Assembly: GCA_900765575.1 (NCBI GenBank)
Contig: CAAFRW010000037.1
Coordinates: 1 to 5,346, forward strand
Source: Bacteroidaceae bacterium
Lineage (GTDB): Bacteria > Bacteroidota > Bacteroidia > Bacteroidales > Bacteroidaceae
DNA: 5,346 bases
Direction of reading: 5' to 3'
Shown here: in pieces, positions 1 through 5,346 of the stretch
How the letters are laid out: each line of letters opens with the position of its first letter
Position numbering within the stretch: the stretch's first letter is position 1
Notes under the pieces: model-generated
Seen by the model: only the letters and a program-made list of their open reading frames with translations
What the model was told of the DNA's origin: nothing
The model's database searches: none
Program-made: the position numbers and the translations under genes

Positions 1-1
1 A

Positions 2-124
2 GGGGCGTTCAGTCTGTCCGGCTTCTTCTCCGTACTGCTTGGCGCATTTATCGGAGCCATGCTGATTATGCCACCCCAATCTCCCCCAGCCACTCTTCCG
101 CCAGTACGGTCCAGCTATTCGTAG
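2..124 (+). CDS. Possible C-terminus of a membrane protein (5' end outside window)
   Basis: This frame is open from the left edge to a TAG at 122-124, giving about 40 residues. The first 23 or so are strongly hydrophobic with small residues in helix-packing spacing (GAFSLSGFFSVLLGAFIGAM), as in a last transmembrane helix. The tail is rich in proline and serine and lies antisense to the 3' end of the hydrolase gene, overlapping it by 59 bases. Codons in the hydrophobic part look like normal Bacteroides use. The other two plus frames look less protein-like, and one stops at 63. I cannot name the family. The unusual tail may mean the real stop was lost or that the frame is a chance one. A competing minus-strand frame starting at ATG 58-60 has no ribosome binding site and looks weaker. 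Confidence 0.4.
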   Translation, partial: GAFSLSGFFSVLLGAFIGAMLIMPPQSPPATLPPVRSSYS

Positions 125-977
125 TACCCGGATTATTCCGCAAAGCAATACTATGTCCCCCTTCAGGGAAAATATGTAACGTACTCTTCGCCACATCCTT
201 CTCTTTCAAAGCCGTAAAATAAGCGATACTGTTCAAACAAGAAACCGAACGGTCGTTCATGGCATGCACCACAAAAGCAGGCGGAGTTTGTGAAGTCACC
301 CTCTTATCACAAGAAAACAAGGCACGTAACTCCGGCGTATCATACTTGCCCAACAAATTCTCACGACTTCCCTTATGAGCTATATCCCCCATCGAAATGA
401 CCGGTGAAATGAGAATTGTAAAATCAGGCATAAAAGAAACTCCATCCAATTCATCCCCAACACGACTCCAGTCCTCAGTAAAAGTAGAAACACAAGCAGA
501 CAAATGAGCTCCGGCCGAACAACCCATCACTCCAACCTTCTCCTTCTGTATACCCCACTTATCCGCATGTGCACGAATATAACGGATAGCCCGCTGCGCA
601 TCCTGCAAAGGAGCCTGATAGCTAACCTTTACATCCGGCGACTGCGGCAAACGATGATTCAGTACAAATGCCGTAACACCTATCGTATTGAACCACTTAG
701 CCAGTTGAAAACCACTTATCTGATAAGCCAACCGGGCATATCCTCCACCCGGTATAATCAAAACGGCAGCCCCTTTGTTCTCTGCTTTAGAAGGCTCGAA
801 GACATAAAATCCGGGAGTTCCAACCTGATAAACCCGCTCATTTGCAATACTATCCGGCAGAGCCAAATTCTTACTATTCGGCATCTTCCCTTTTTCCCAT
901 ATAGGAAGAAATTCTTGAGCATGTAACGAAATTACCCCAACCGACAGGGCAACTAAACAAAATAATATTCTTTTCAT
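66..977 (-). CDS. Secreted alpha/beta-hydrolase, carbohydrate-esterase-like (BD-FAE/acetylxylan esterase type)
   Basis: The 303-residue protein is a probable exported serine esterase. Residues 1-20 form a signal peptide (KR, a hydrophobic core, then a likely cut at LHA-QE). There is no lipobox, so a soluble periplasmic or secreted enzyme is expected. The fold's landmarks are in order: an oxyanion-hole motif PGGGY at 76-80, the HRL strand motif at 108-110, the nucleophile elbow GCSAG at 152-156 with Ser154, the likely acid Asp242 in the AMNDRSV segment, and His275 in EGGHS. This arrangement matches esterases that remove acetyl or feruloyl groups from plant polysaccharides in gut Bacteroides, but the substrate cannot be read from the sequence. 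No glycoside hydrolase or SusC/D gene is visible nearby to narrow it. The ATG at 975-977 is chosen because it begins the signal peptide; the leader is AT-rich without a clear Shine-Dalgarno. The gene appears intact and ends in TAA. Confidence 0.88.
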   Translation of the reverse strand: MKRILFCLVALSVGVISLHAQEFLPIWEKGKMPNSKNLALPDSIANERVYQVGTPGFYVFEPSKAENKGAAVLIIPGGGYARLAYQISGFQLAKWFNTIGVTAFVLNHRLPQSPDVKVSYQAPLQDAQRAIRYIRAHADKWGIQKEKVGVMGCSAGAHLSACVSTFTEDWSRVGDELDGVSFMPDFTILISPVISMGDIAHKGSRENLLGKYDTPELRALFSCDKRVTSQTPPAFVVHAMNDRSVSCLNSIAYFTALKEKDVAKSTLHIFPEGGHSIALRNNPGTTNSWTVLAEEWLGEIGVA

Positions 978-1043
978 AGTCTCAATTATTTAAAGTTTCA
1001 TCTGTTTTTATCTTTTCTATATTCTCCATCCCATTTATCCATG

Positions 1044-1059
1044 GAAAACTTGAGTTTTC
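1044..1059. repeat. Short inverted repeat upstream of the hydrolase gene
   Basis: Seven-base arms GAAAACT and AGTTTTC flank a two-base centre, 67 to 82 bases upstream of the hydrolase start. The two-base centre is too small for a good RNA hairpin, so a dimeric protein-binding site is the more natural reading. No exact TAnnTTTG promoter element is visible next to it. In AT-rich DNA a repeat of this size can also arise by chance. Confidence 0.3.
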
Positions 1060-1067
1060 ATAATCAT

Positions 1068-1087
1068 AAAAAAACGCCTATACAGGC
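1068..1087 (-). terminator. Probable intrinsic terminator downstream of the glycosyltransferase gene
   Basis: Read on the minus strand, GCCT-GTAT-AGGC forms a four-base-pair stem, extendable by one wobble pair, followed by G and seven T residues. It lies about 140 bases past the glycosyltransferase stop codon and before the hydrolase start, where a unit boundary is expected. The T tract is good but the stem is short, so it may be weak. Confidence 0.5.
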
Positions 1088-1229
1088 AAGCAGGATTTAC
1101 CAATACAATATCTATAAATTGAGCTCAGTTTGTAAAAAGTATACTCCCAAACAATCAACCAATCCAACTAAAGAAAACGAAACCTTTCGCTCCTATTTTG
1201 TCCATCCTTCCTAACCTTAATCACGCCGA

Positions 1230-2282
1230 TTATAGAGAACGGAAACACTTTATTCGCCTTACGTAATAACTCCACAAAATACTGACGGGTCTCTGCTCTG
1301 GAATCCGCTCTGCCTGTACATGCCTCCATACATTCCTGCGGGCTTCTTTACGATACGAACGCATCTGCCAGAAATCCCATCGCGCCTTCCATACAGCCTT
1401 TGCATTCGGAACTTGACCTTTCAATAAAAAAGTGAAAGCAGCCACATAATCCAATACGGCACGTATACACAAAATAAAATATAACTGACCGGCAGGCAAA
1501 TTCTTATAAAGCATAAATAAGTTATTCCTGAAATTCAGATAGGTTTTACGGGGATTCTCCTTATTCAGTGTCCCTCCTCCCACATGAAAAACCTTACTTT
1601 GGGGAATACAATAAATTTTTCGTCCGGCATGGCGGAGTCTCCAACAAAAATCGATTTCCTCCATGTGAGCAAAAAAACGGCCATCCAGTCCACCATTAGC
1701 CCAATAATCGTCCGAACGTACCATTAGCGCCGCACCACTTGCCCAAAATACAGGTTCTATCGAATCATATTGCCCCTCATCTTTTTCCACCACATCAAAA
1801 ATACGTCCCCTGCAATAAGGATATCCGAGCTTATCCAAATATCCTCCGCAAGCACCGGCATATTCAAATTGGTCCTTATGATACCAACTCAACAACTTGG
1901 GCTGGCAGGCAGCCGCCTCCGGATGCCTATCCATATATTTCAATAAAGGGATAAGCCAGTTTTCGGTCACTTCAACATCCGAATTCAACAGTAAGTAATA
2001 GTCTGCCGAAACCTCGGACAAAGCCTTGTTATATCCTTCGGCAAAACCATAATTCTGCTCCAACCGAATGATACGTACCTGAGGAAACTCCTTCTCCACC
2101 CATTCGCACGAAGTATCCGAAGAGGCATTGTCTGCTACATAAACAGCCACTCCCTCCTGTTGCGAATACTGCACAACGGAAGGTAAAAAAGAGCGCAGCA
2201 TTTCCAAGCCATTCCAATTTAAAATCACAACGGCAAGCCTATTCTTTTTTTCATTACACTTTTCTTCAGATACCTGTTCCAT
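1230..2282 (-). CDS. Family 2 glycosyltransferase (GT-A fold, rhamnosyltransferase-like)
   Basis: The protein transfers a sugar from a nucleotide-sugar donor to a glycan acceptor at the cytoplasmic side of the membrane; donor and acceptor are not identifiable. Residues below are counted from an upstream TTG at 2286-2288; subtract 2 for the ATG start. Landmarks: strand VILNWNG (21-27), ADNASSD (52-58) for nucleotide binding, NYGFAEGYN (79-87), the DXD-like metal site LNSDVEV (101-107), WASGAALMVR (182-191), and FFAHMEEIDFCWR (205-217) with the E/D pair used as base or acceptor site, then HVGGGT (235-240). This order is typical of GT2 proteins annotated as rhamnosyltransferases. A hydrophobic stretch at about 268-290 and a basic tail suggest membrane association. 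I prefer ATG 2280-2282 (350 aa) over the TTG two codons upstream, because TTG starts are rare and the ATG lies in the repeated leader. It follows mtaB in the same direction after a 367-base gap. Envelope glycan assembly is the likely role, by inference. Confidence 0.9.
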   Translation of the reverse strand: MEQVSEEKCNEKKNRLAVVILNWNGLEMLRSFLPSVVQYSQQEGVAVYVADNASSDTSCEWVEKEFPQVRIIRLEQNYGFAEGYNKALSEVSADYYLLLNSDVEVTENWLIPLLKYMDRHPEAAACQPKLLSWYHKDQFEYAGACGGYLDKLGYPYCRGRIFDVVEKDEGQYDSIEPVFWASGAALMVRSDDYWANGGLDGRFFAHMEEIDFCWRLRHAGRKIYCIPQSKVFHVGGGTLNKENPRKTYLNFRNNLFMLYKNLPAGQLYFILCIRAVLDYVAAFTFLLKGQVPNAKAVWKARWDFWQMRSYRKEARRNVWRHVQAERIPEQRPVSILWSYYVRRIKCFRSL

Positions 2283-2378
2283 ATACAAATTATTTAAACT
2301 TCTCCAGCCTACTAAACGGTTCAGTTTATACTCCCGACTGGGGTTCCATATACAAAATTATTTAAGTTTCTCCGGTCC
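2276..2378. repeat. Direct repeat of the glycosyltransferase leader (about 35 bp, period 67)
   Basis: The stretch at 2276-2310 recurs at 2343-2378. On the plus strand both begin GTTCCATATACAAA and continue with TTATTT, TTCTCC and a CC-containing end. They differ by one inserted A and a handful of substitutions, which appear to be transitions. The downstream copy contains the gene's ATG and its first GAA codon. The upstream copy also has ATGGAAC, but that frame stops after seven codons. This looks like an old tandem duplication of a leader or promoter segment. Confidence 0.75.
2353..2360 (-). promoter_or_regulatory. Candidate -7 element for the glycosyltransferase gene
   Basis: On the minus strand this reads TAATTTTG, an exact match to Bacteroides TAnnTTTG. 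It sits in the upstream copy of the leader repeat; the downstream copy lacks one T and so breaks the match. Transcription would start near 2345, giving a leader of about 60 bases. No TTTG -33 element is visible at the usual spacing, so the call is tentative. Confidence 0.3.
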
Positions 2379-2649
2379 ATCCTTCTTGTCAGTTACATTT
2401 ATGAGGACCTGTTTTTGTTCATCAATAAAACTCTATTTCTATCCGGATTCTCATTCATCTCTTTCAACCGACACTACCTCAATCACCCTCAGTCCGCAAC
2501 GAAAACCCTTTCCTTCTTCTCAGGCAACGCCGTCTGGATGCTCTTATTCAGTATCATCCCACAAACATGAAAACCGTTTTTCAGACTATGCCATCTCTGA
2601 TTAACATAATCAAACTTGACAATAGAGAATAATATTGAATACCACTCAA
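2379..2649. other. Gene-free gap between mtaB and the glycosyltransferase
   Basis: No convincing gene or RNA is recognised here. The minus strand is purine-rich around 2440-2540, as coding strands often are, yet all three minus frames are cut by stops, with only short stretches open. A plus-strand frame from ATG 2401 to about 2604 is open but rich in Ser, Thr and Pro, with no signal or motif, like an antisense shadow. A six-base-pair hairpin TGAAAA/TTTTCA lies at 2568-2583 without a T tract. No terminator follows mtaB, so this may be a transcribed spacer or the remains of a decayed gene. Confidence 0.4.
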
Positions 2650-3969
2650 CTATCTTATAATCGTTCCTTTCAAAGCTGTTTCATCTTCATTGAAACCACC
2701 TAACTTCACTTGCACCAGATGATTATCCAACGAAGCCGATTCATCCACTTCCACACGGATATAATTATCCGTAAAGCCATGCATCAACGCACCGGGTTTA
2801 GGTTTCTCCAACAATACGGTTTTCACCTGACCTATATGACGGGCATAAAAAGCATGAGTCTTCTCCTCGGAAAGTGCCAGCAAACGCTGGCTGCGAAGAT
2901 GTTTTACTTCAGGTTTTACAACATGCTCTATTTTCAGAGCTTGCGTACCCGGACGCTCAGAATAGCTAAATACATGTAACTGAGTAACATCCAATCCATT
3001 TATAAACGAATAGGCATCCTCAAAAAATGCATCGCTCTCTCCACGCGTACCTACAATTACATCTACCCCAATGAAAGCATCGGGAATCACAGAACGAATT
3101 TTTTCAATTTTCGATGCAAACAAAGCCGTATCATAACGCCTGCGCATCAACTTCAAAACATCATCCGAACCCGATTGCAACGGAATATGGAAATGAGGCA
3201 TAAAAGCACGCGAATGAGCCACGTATTCAATCATTTCATCTATCAAAAGATTCGGTTCTATGGACGAAATACGATAACGTTCAATTCCCTCCACCTGGTC
3301 CAGTGCCTTGACTAAATCAAAAAAAGTTTCTCCGGTAGACTTTCCGAAATCTCCGATATTCACCCCGGTTATCACTATTTCTTTTCCTCCCTCCAAAGCA
3401 ACCTGGCGAGCCTGTTCCACCAAATCGGCAATCTTCCCATTACGGCTCCGTCCTCTTGCAAAAGGAATGGTACAATAGGAACAAAAATAATCACATCCGT
3501 CCTGTACTTTCAAGAAATAACGCGTCCTGTCCCCGCGCGAGCAGGAAGGAACAAACGAACGAATCTCTTTCATCTCCACAGTATGAGACTCTCCCTTCCC
3601 TTTCTTATGTAAATCACCTAAAAATTGAAGTAATTCTCCTTTTTGCTCAGCACCTAATACCACATCCACTCCTTCGATTTCCGCCACCTGTCCGGGCTTT
3701 AACTGTGCGTAACACCCTGTTACCACCACAAATGCACCCGGATGCTGTTTCACCAAACGATGAATGGCCTGTCGGCATTTCTTGTCGGCAGTTTCCGTTA
3801 CCGAACAAGTATTCACTACACAAATATCCGCTTTCTCTCCTTTCCGCACGGTCCGTACTCCTGCTTCCTGCAAAATTCGTCCTATCGTAGAAGTTTCCGA
3901 AAAGTTCAATTTGCAACCTAATGTATAATATACTGCTTTTTTGTCTTGAAATATAGAAGTATCAATCAT
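2650..3969 (-). CDS. mtaB: tRNA t6A37 methylthiotransferase MtaB
   Basis: MtaB is a radical-SAM enzyme that adds a methylthio group to C2 of N6-threonylcarbamoyladenosine at tRNA position 37, giving ms2t6A, which supports decoding of ANN codons. Numbered from the chosen start, the N-terminal methylthiotransferase domain carries the three cluster cysteines C19 (TLGCKLN), C55 (VNTCSVT) and C86 (VTGCYAQ). The radical-SAM domain follows with CDYFCSYC at C159, C163 and C166, and later the HIPLQSGSD segment. The last 60 or so residues form a TRAM-like RNA-binding domain. The 439-residue length suits the family. The frame is open to an ATG at 4000-4002, but I choose ATG 3967-3969: the extra 11 codons overlap an exact Bacteroides -7 element, and the family similarity begins around the MIDTSIFQDKK start. 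The stop is TAG. MiaB and RimO are paralogues; the GCKLNFSE motif and domain pattern favour MtaB. Confidence 0.93.
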   Translation of the reverse strand: MIDTSIFQDKKAVYYTLGCKLNFSETSTIGRILQEAGVRTVRKGEKADICVVNTCSVTETADKKCRQAIHRLVKQHPGAFVVVTGCYAQLKPGQVAEIEGVDVVLGAEQKGELLQFLGDLHKKGKGESHTVEMKEIRSFVPSCSRGDRTRYFLKVQDGCDYFCSYCTIPFARGRSRNGKIADLVEQARQVALEGGKEIVITGVNIGDFGKSTGETFFDLVKALDQVEGIERYRISSIEPNLLIDEMIEYVAHSRAFMPHFHIPLQSGSDDVLKLMRRRYDTALFASKIEKIRSVIPDAFIGVDVIVGTRGESDAFFEDAYSFINGLDVTQLHVFSYSERPGTQALKIEHVVKPEVKHLRSQRLLALSEEKTHAFYARHIGQVKTVLLEKPKPGALMHGFTDNYIRVEVDESASLDNHLVQVKLGGFNEDETALKGTIIR

Positions 3970-3989
3970 ATTTAGCTCTATTTTGGTCG

Positions 3990-3997
3990 CAAAGTTA
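3990..3997 (-). promoter_or_regulatory. Promoter -7 element for mtaB
   Basis: The minus strand reads TAACTTTG, an exact TAnnTTTG match, about 20 bases upstream of the chosen mtaB start. A three-of-four match to the -33 TTTG (TTTC, at about 4020-4023) lies 22 bases further upstream, slightly longer than the usual spacing. Transcription would begin near 3983 and leave a leader of only about a dozen bases. Confidence 0.6.
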
Positions 3998-4167
3998 CGC
4001 ATTAATCTCCATTCCCGAGGAAATTTAAACCTTTTATTACAACGGAGGACGAGAATATACCTACAAAAATAAATCCGAAAAACTTTAAGAATGAGATACT
4101 TATAAGAATCTTGAAAAAAAATCGAAAAAAAAGTGATTTTTAGAATACAACCTATTAAAAAAGTGCA

Positions 4168-4175
4168 TACCTTTG
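4168..4175 (+). promoter_or_regulatory. Promoter -7 element for the small lipoprotein gene
   Basis: TACCTTTG matches TAnnTTTG exactly and is followed by GCAGCG, a context common at strong Bacteroides promoters. Transcription should start near 4182, giving an AT-rich leader of about 44 bases. A-rich tracts at about 4113-4131 could help as an upstream element. The -33 TTTG is not evident at normal spacing. Confidence 0.75.
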
Positions 4176-4225
4176 CAGCGTTTTAATAAGCAAATGATTG
4201 TTTTATAGATTTAAAAGCAAAAAAA

Positions 4226-4429
4226 ATGAAAAAATTAGTATTTTTATTCGTAGCATTTGCAGCTGTTTCTTTAGCATCATGCGGAAACAAAGCTGCTAAC
4301 AGTGAAGAAGCTGCTGATACAACAGCTGTAGAAGTTGTAGAAGAAGCTGCTGAGATTACAGTTGACTCTGTACCTGCTGCTGATACTGTAGTTACTGATT
4401 CTGTTGTTGAAGCTGTTGTTGCTGAATAA
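4226..4429 (+). CDS. Small acidic lipoprotein of unknown function
   Basis: The 67-residue protein has a lipoprotein signal peptide: MKK, a hydrophobic core, and the lipobox LASC with Cys19 as the lipidation site. The mature part is about 49 residues with 12 acidic residues and a single lysine (Lys22), otherwise mostly Ala, Val, Thr and Ser. It contains no aromatic residue and no recognisable domain, so it is probably extended or disordered. Residues 29-41 and 51-63 are a weak internal repeat beginning AADT, and the 11 bases GCTGCTGATAC recur exactly 66 bases apart. The residues after Cys19 (GNKAA) do not resemble the acidic surface-export signal of Bacteroidetes lipoproteins, so a periplasm-facing anchor is plausible. 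Codons are restricted (GCT, GAA, GTA/GTT), as in highly expressed genes. It has its own promoter and terminator. Translation likely relies on the A-rich run before ATG. Function is unknown. Confidence 0.85.
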   Translation: MKKLVFLFVAFAAVSLASCGNKAANSEEAADTTAVEVVEEAAEITVDSVPAADTVVTDSVVEAVVAE

Positions 4430-4450
4430 TTAACAACTGAAGAAATTTAA

Positions 4451-4482
4451 AGCCTGTTTCGCCAAGCGTGACAGGCTTTTTT
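4451..4482 (+). terminator. Intrinsic terminator of the lipoprotein gene
   Basis: The arms AGCCTGT and ACAGGCT form seven perfect pairs. Inside, CGC-CAA-GCG can add three more pairs beyond a wobble and a mismatch. Six T residues follow. It lies 21 bases after the lipoprotein stop codon, so the gene appears monocistronic. Confidence 0.92.
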
Positions 4483-4797
4483 ATTTGTATAAATCCTCCC
4501 TCCAGTCAGGCAATAGAATTAAATATAGGTTCATTAGCCTGAAATCCAATGCTCTTTCAAACGGTTTCTGCTTCTACAAAGAAACATTCACCAAAGAACT
4601 TTCCCAAAAAACAATGAAATTCTAAAGTCCTGTAATAGAGAGCGCAATATCCCAACCGAAACATAAATAAGCAAGTCCAACCATTCTTCTTCCAATTAAA
4701 TAAATGAAACACGGAGCGGAGAATAAAGGAAACCTTCTTCTAATGCGAAAGAAAGACTTTCAGAAGGACAATAAACAAAAAGAGAGTATCTCAAAAC
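4483..4797. other. Gene-free gap between two convergent terminators
   Basis: I find no coding frame of plausible length, no TAnnTTTG element and no tRNA here. Small inverted repeats exist: TCAGGC (4506-4511) with GCCTGA (4537-4542), and CCTTCT with AGAAGG around 4733-4767 enclosing GAAAG/CTTTC. Neither has a T tract or clear boundaries. The stretch is AT-rich spacer as far as I can see. Confidence 0.5.
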
Positions 4798-4826
4798 AAA
4801 AAAGCCGGCTTCTTTCGAAACCGGCT
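4798..4826 (-). terminator. Intrinsic terminator of the rpsR-rplI operon
   Basis: On the minus strand AGCCGGTTTC pairs with GAAGCCGGCT around a GAAA loop, giving ten base pairs (one wobble) capped by a stable GNRA tetraloop, followed by six T residues counting the last stem base. It begins 22 bases beyond the rplI stop codon and closes the ribosomal operon. Confidence 0.94.
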
Positions 4827-4848
4827 CCCTTATATAATAAAACTTTTA

Positions 4849-5298
4849 TTAAGCTTCTTCAGCAACTACAGTGAAAGGAACTTCAACTGAAACTTCTTTG
4901 TGAAGTCTCACTACTGCTTTATAAGAACCAACTTCTTTAACAGCATCTTTCACTACAATAATCTTTCTGTCAATCTTATGCCCCAACTTTTCAAGTTCTT
5001 CAGCAATTTGTATATTACCAACCGAACCGAAAATAGTACCTGTTGAGCTTACTTTCGTAGCAATGGTCAAAGATACGCCAGCTAATTTAGCAGCAATTTC
5101 TTCTGCATCCTTTTTAATTTTCTCAAGCTTATGAGCGCGTTGTTTCAATTCCTCTGCCAACATTTTCTTTGCAGCCGGAGATGCAATAACAGCTTTACCG
5201 GTAGGAATAAGATAGTTACGGCCATAACCTGATTTCACTGTTACAATATCATTCTTGTAACCTAAGTTCGCTATATCTTCTTTTAATATAATTTCCAT
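4849..5298 (-). CDS. rplI: 50S ribosomal protein L9
   Basis: L9 binds 23S rRNA near the base of the L1 stalk and helps maintain reading frame. The 149-residue protein has the usual length and layout. The N-terminal RNA-binding domain (about 1-50) has the signature KSGYGRNYLIP at 22-32. A long charged helix (about 45-75) links to a C-terminal domain containing GTIFGSVG at 87-94 and a conserved basic stretch KIDRKII. The ATG start is fixed by a strong AAGGAGGA site seven bases upstream and by the family's MEIILKED beginning. It lies 18 bases after the first stop codon of rpsR and shares its transcript. The promoter is outside the window, and the terminator at 4798-4826 ends the operon. The gene is intact. 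Confidence 0.97.
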   Translation of the reverse strand: MEIILKEDIANLGYKNDIVTVKSGYGRNYLIPTGKAVIASPAAKKMLAEELKQRAHKLEKIKKDAEEIAAKLAGVSLTIATKVSSTGTIFGSVGNIQIAEELEKLGHKIDRKIIVVKDAVKEVGSYKAVVRLHKEVSVEVPFTVVAEEA

Positions 5299-5304
5299 AT
5301 AAAT

Positions 5305-5312
5305 TCCTCCTT
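5305..5312 (-). promoter_or_regulatory. Strong Shine-Dalgarno site of rplI
   Basis: The minus strand reads AAGGAGGA six bases before the rplI ATG, a near-perfect complement to the 16S rRNA tail. It stands out because the other starts in this window have AT-rich leaders without such a site. It fixes the rplI start. Confidence 0.85.
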
Positions 5313-5316
5313 CTTA

Positions 5317-5346
5317 TTATTTCATCATGTCAGTTACAAATGGAAG
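5317..5346 (-). CDS. rpsR: 30S ribosomal protein S18, C-terminal end only
   Basis: The last nine codons read LPFVTDMMK and then TAA, followed at once by a second TAA (5314-5316). This ending matches the S18 C-terminus as I recall it from Bacteroides, and S18 lies directly before L9 in the rpsF-rpsR-rplI operon of many bacteria. The rest of the gene continues past the right edge. With so few residues, the call rests on both the ending and its position before rplI. Confidence 0.85.
   Translation of the reverse strand, partial: LPFVTDMMK

Noticed and set aside
58..60. Minus-strand ATG opening a frame that runs to the left edge
   Set aside because: It has no ribosome binding site after the hydrolase stop and only about 20 codons are visible; the hydrophobic plus-strand frame fits a protein better.
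504..926. Plus-strand frame of 140 codons
   Set aside because: It is antisense to the hydrolase, which has a full catalytic triad and signal peptide.
1176..1190. CGAAA-CC-TTTCG inverted repeat near the end of the glycosyltransferase gene
   Set aside because: The perfect arms leave a two-base loop, and the four-pair alternative is too weak for a terminator; the hairpin at 1068-1087 is the better candidate.
2386..2604. Plus-strand frame of 72 codons in the mtaB-glycosyltransferase gap
   Set aside because: It opens with TTG (first ATG at 2401), has no ribosome site or promoter, and is Ser/Thr/Pro-rich without any motif, as expected for the antisense of a purine-rich strand.
3456..3890. Plus-strand frame of 144 codons
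   Set aside because: It lies wholly antisense to mtaB, whose frame carries all expected cluster cysteines; composition is that of a shadow.
4506..4542. TCAGGC/GCCTGA inverted repeat with a 25-base loop
   Set aside because: Six-base arms at this distance are expected by chance, and there is no T tract or nearby gene start.

Overview
The window looks like chromosomal DNA from a Bacteroides-type member of the Bacteroidales. Reasons: two exact matches to the Bacteroides -7 promoter element TAnnTTTG sit where promoters are expected; most start codons have AT-rich leaders rather than Shine-Dalgarno sites; a ribosomal cluster carries rpsR followed by rplI; and the MtaB and lipoprotein sequences look typical of the group. 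I see no insertion sequence, phage, CRISPR, tRNA or rRNA. These are mostly ordinary core genes, and I found no convincing evidence of an undescribed multi-gene system.

Layout, left to right. Bases 2-124 (+) hold a hydrophobic reading frame, probably the C-terminus of a membrane protein, running convergently into the next gene. Bases 66-977 (-) encode a secreted alpha/beta-hydrolase of the carbohydrate-esterase-like kind. A 252-base gap follows, with a probable terminator for the next gene and a short inverted repeat. Bases 1230-2282 (-) encode a family 2 glycosyltransferase. Its leader is present twice: about 35 bases around the start codon recur 67 bases upstream. The gap 2283-2649 has no recognisable gene. 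Bases 2650-3969 (-) encode MtaB, the radical-SAM methylthiotransferase acting on t6A37 of tRNA. A divergent promoter region (3970-4225) drives mtaB leftward and a small acidic lipoprotein gene (4226-4429, +) rightward; the latter has its own promoter and terminator. After a second gap, rplI (ribosomal protein L9, 4849-5298, -) ends in a strong GNRA-capped terminator and is preceded by the last codons of rpsR (S18).

The genes fall into separate units rather than one pathway. rpsR-rplI is the tail of a ribosomal operon. The lipoprotein is monocistronic and probably highly expressed. mtaB and the glycosyltransferase are co-oriented, with no visible terminator between them, so read-through is possible. 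The hydrolase appears to be its own unit. The least explained items are the acidic lipoprotein, the duplicated glycosyltransferase leader and the convergent overlap at the left edge.
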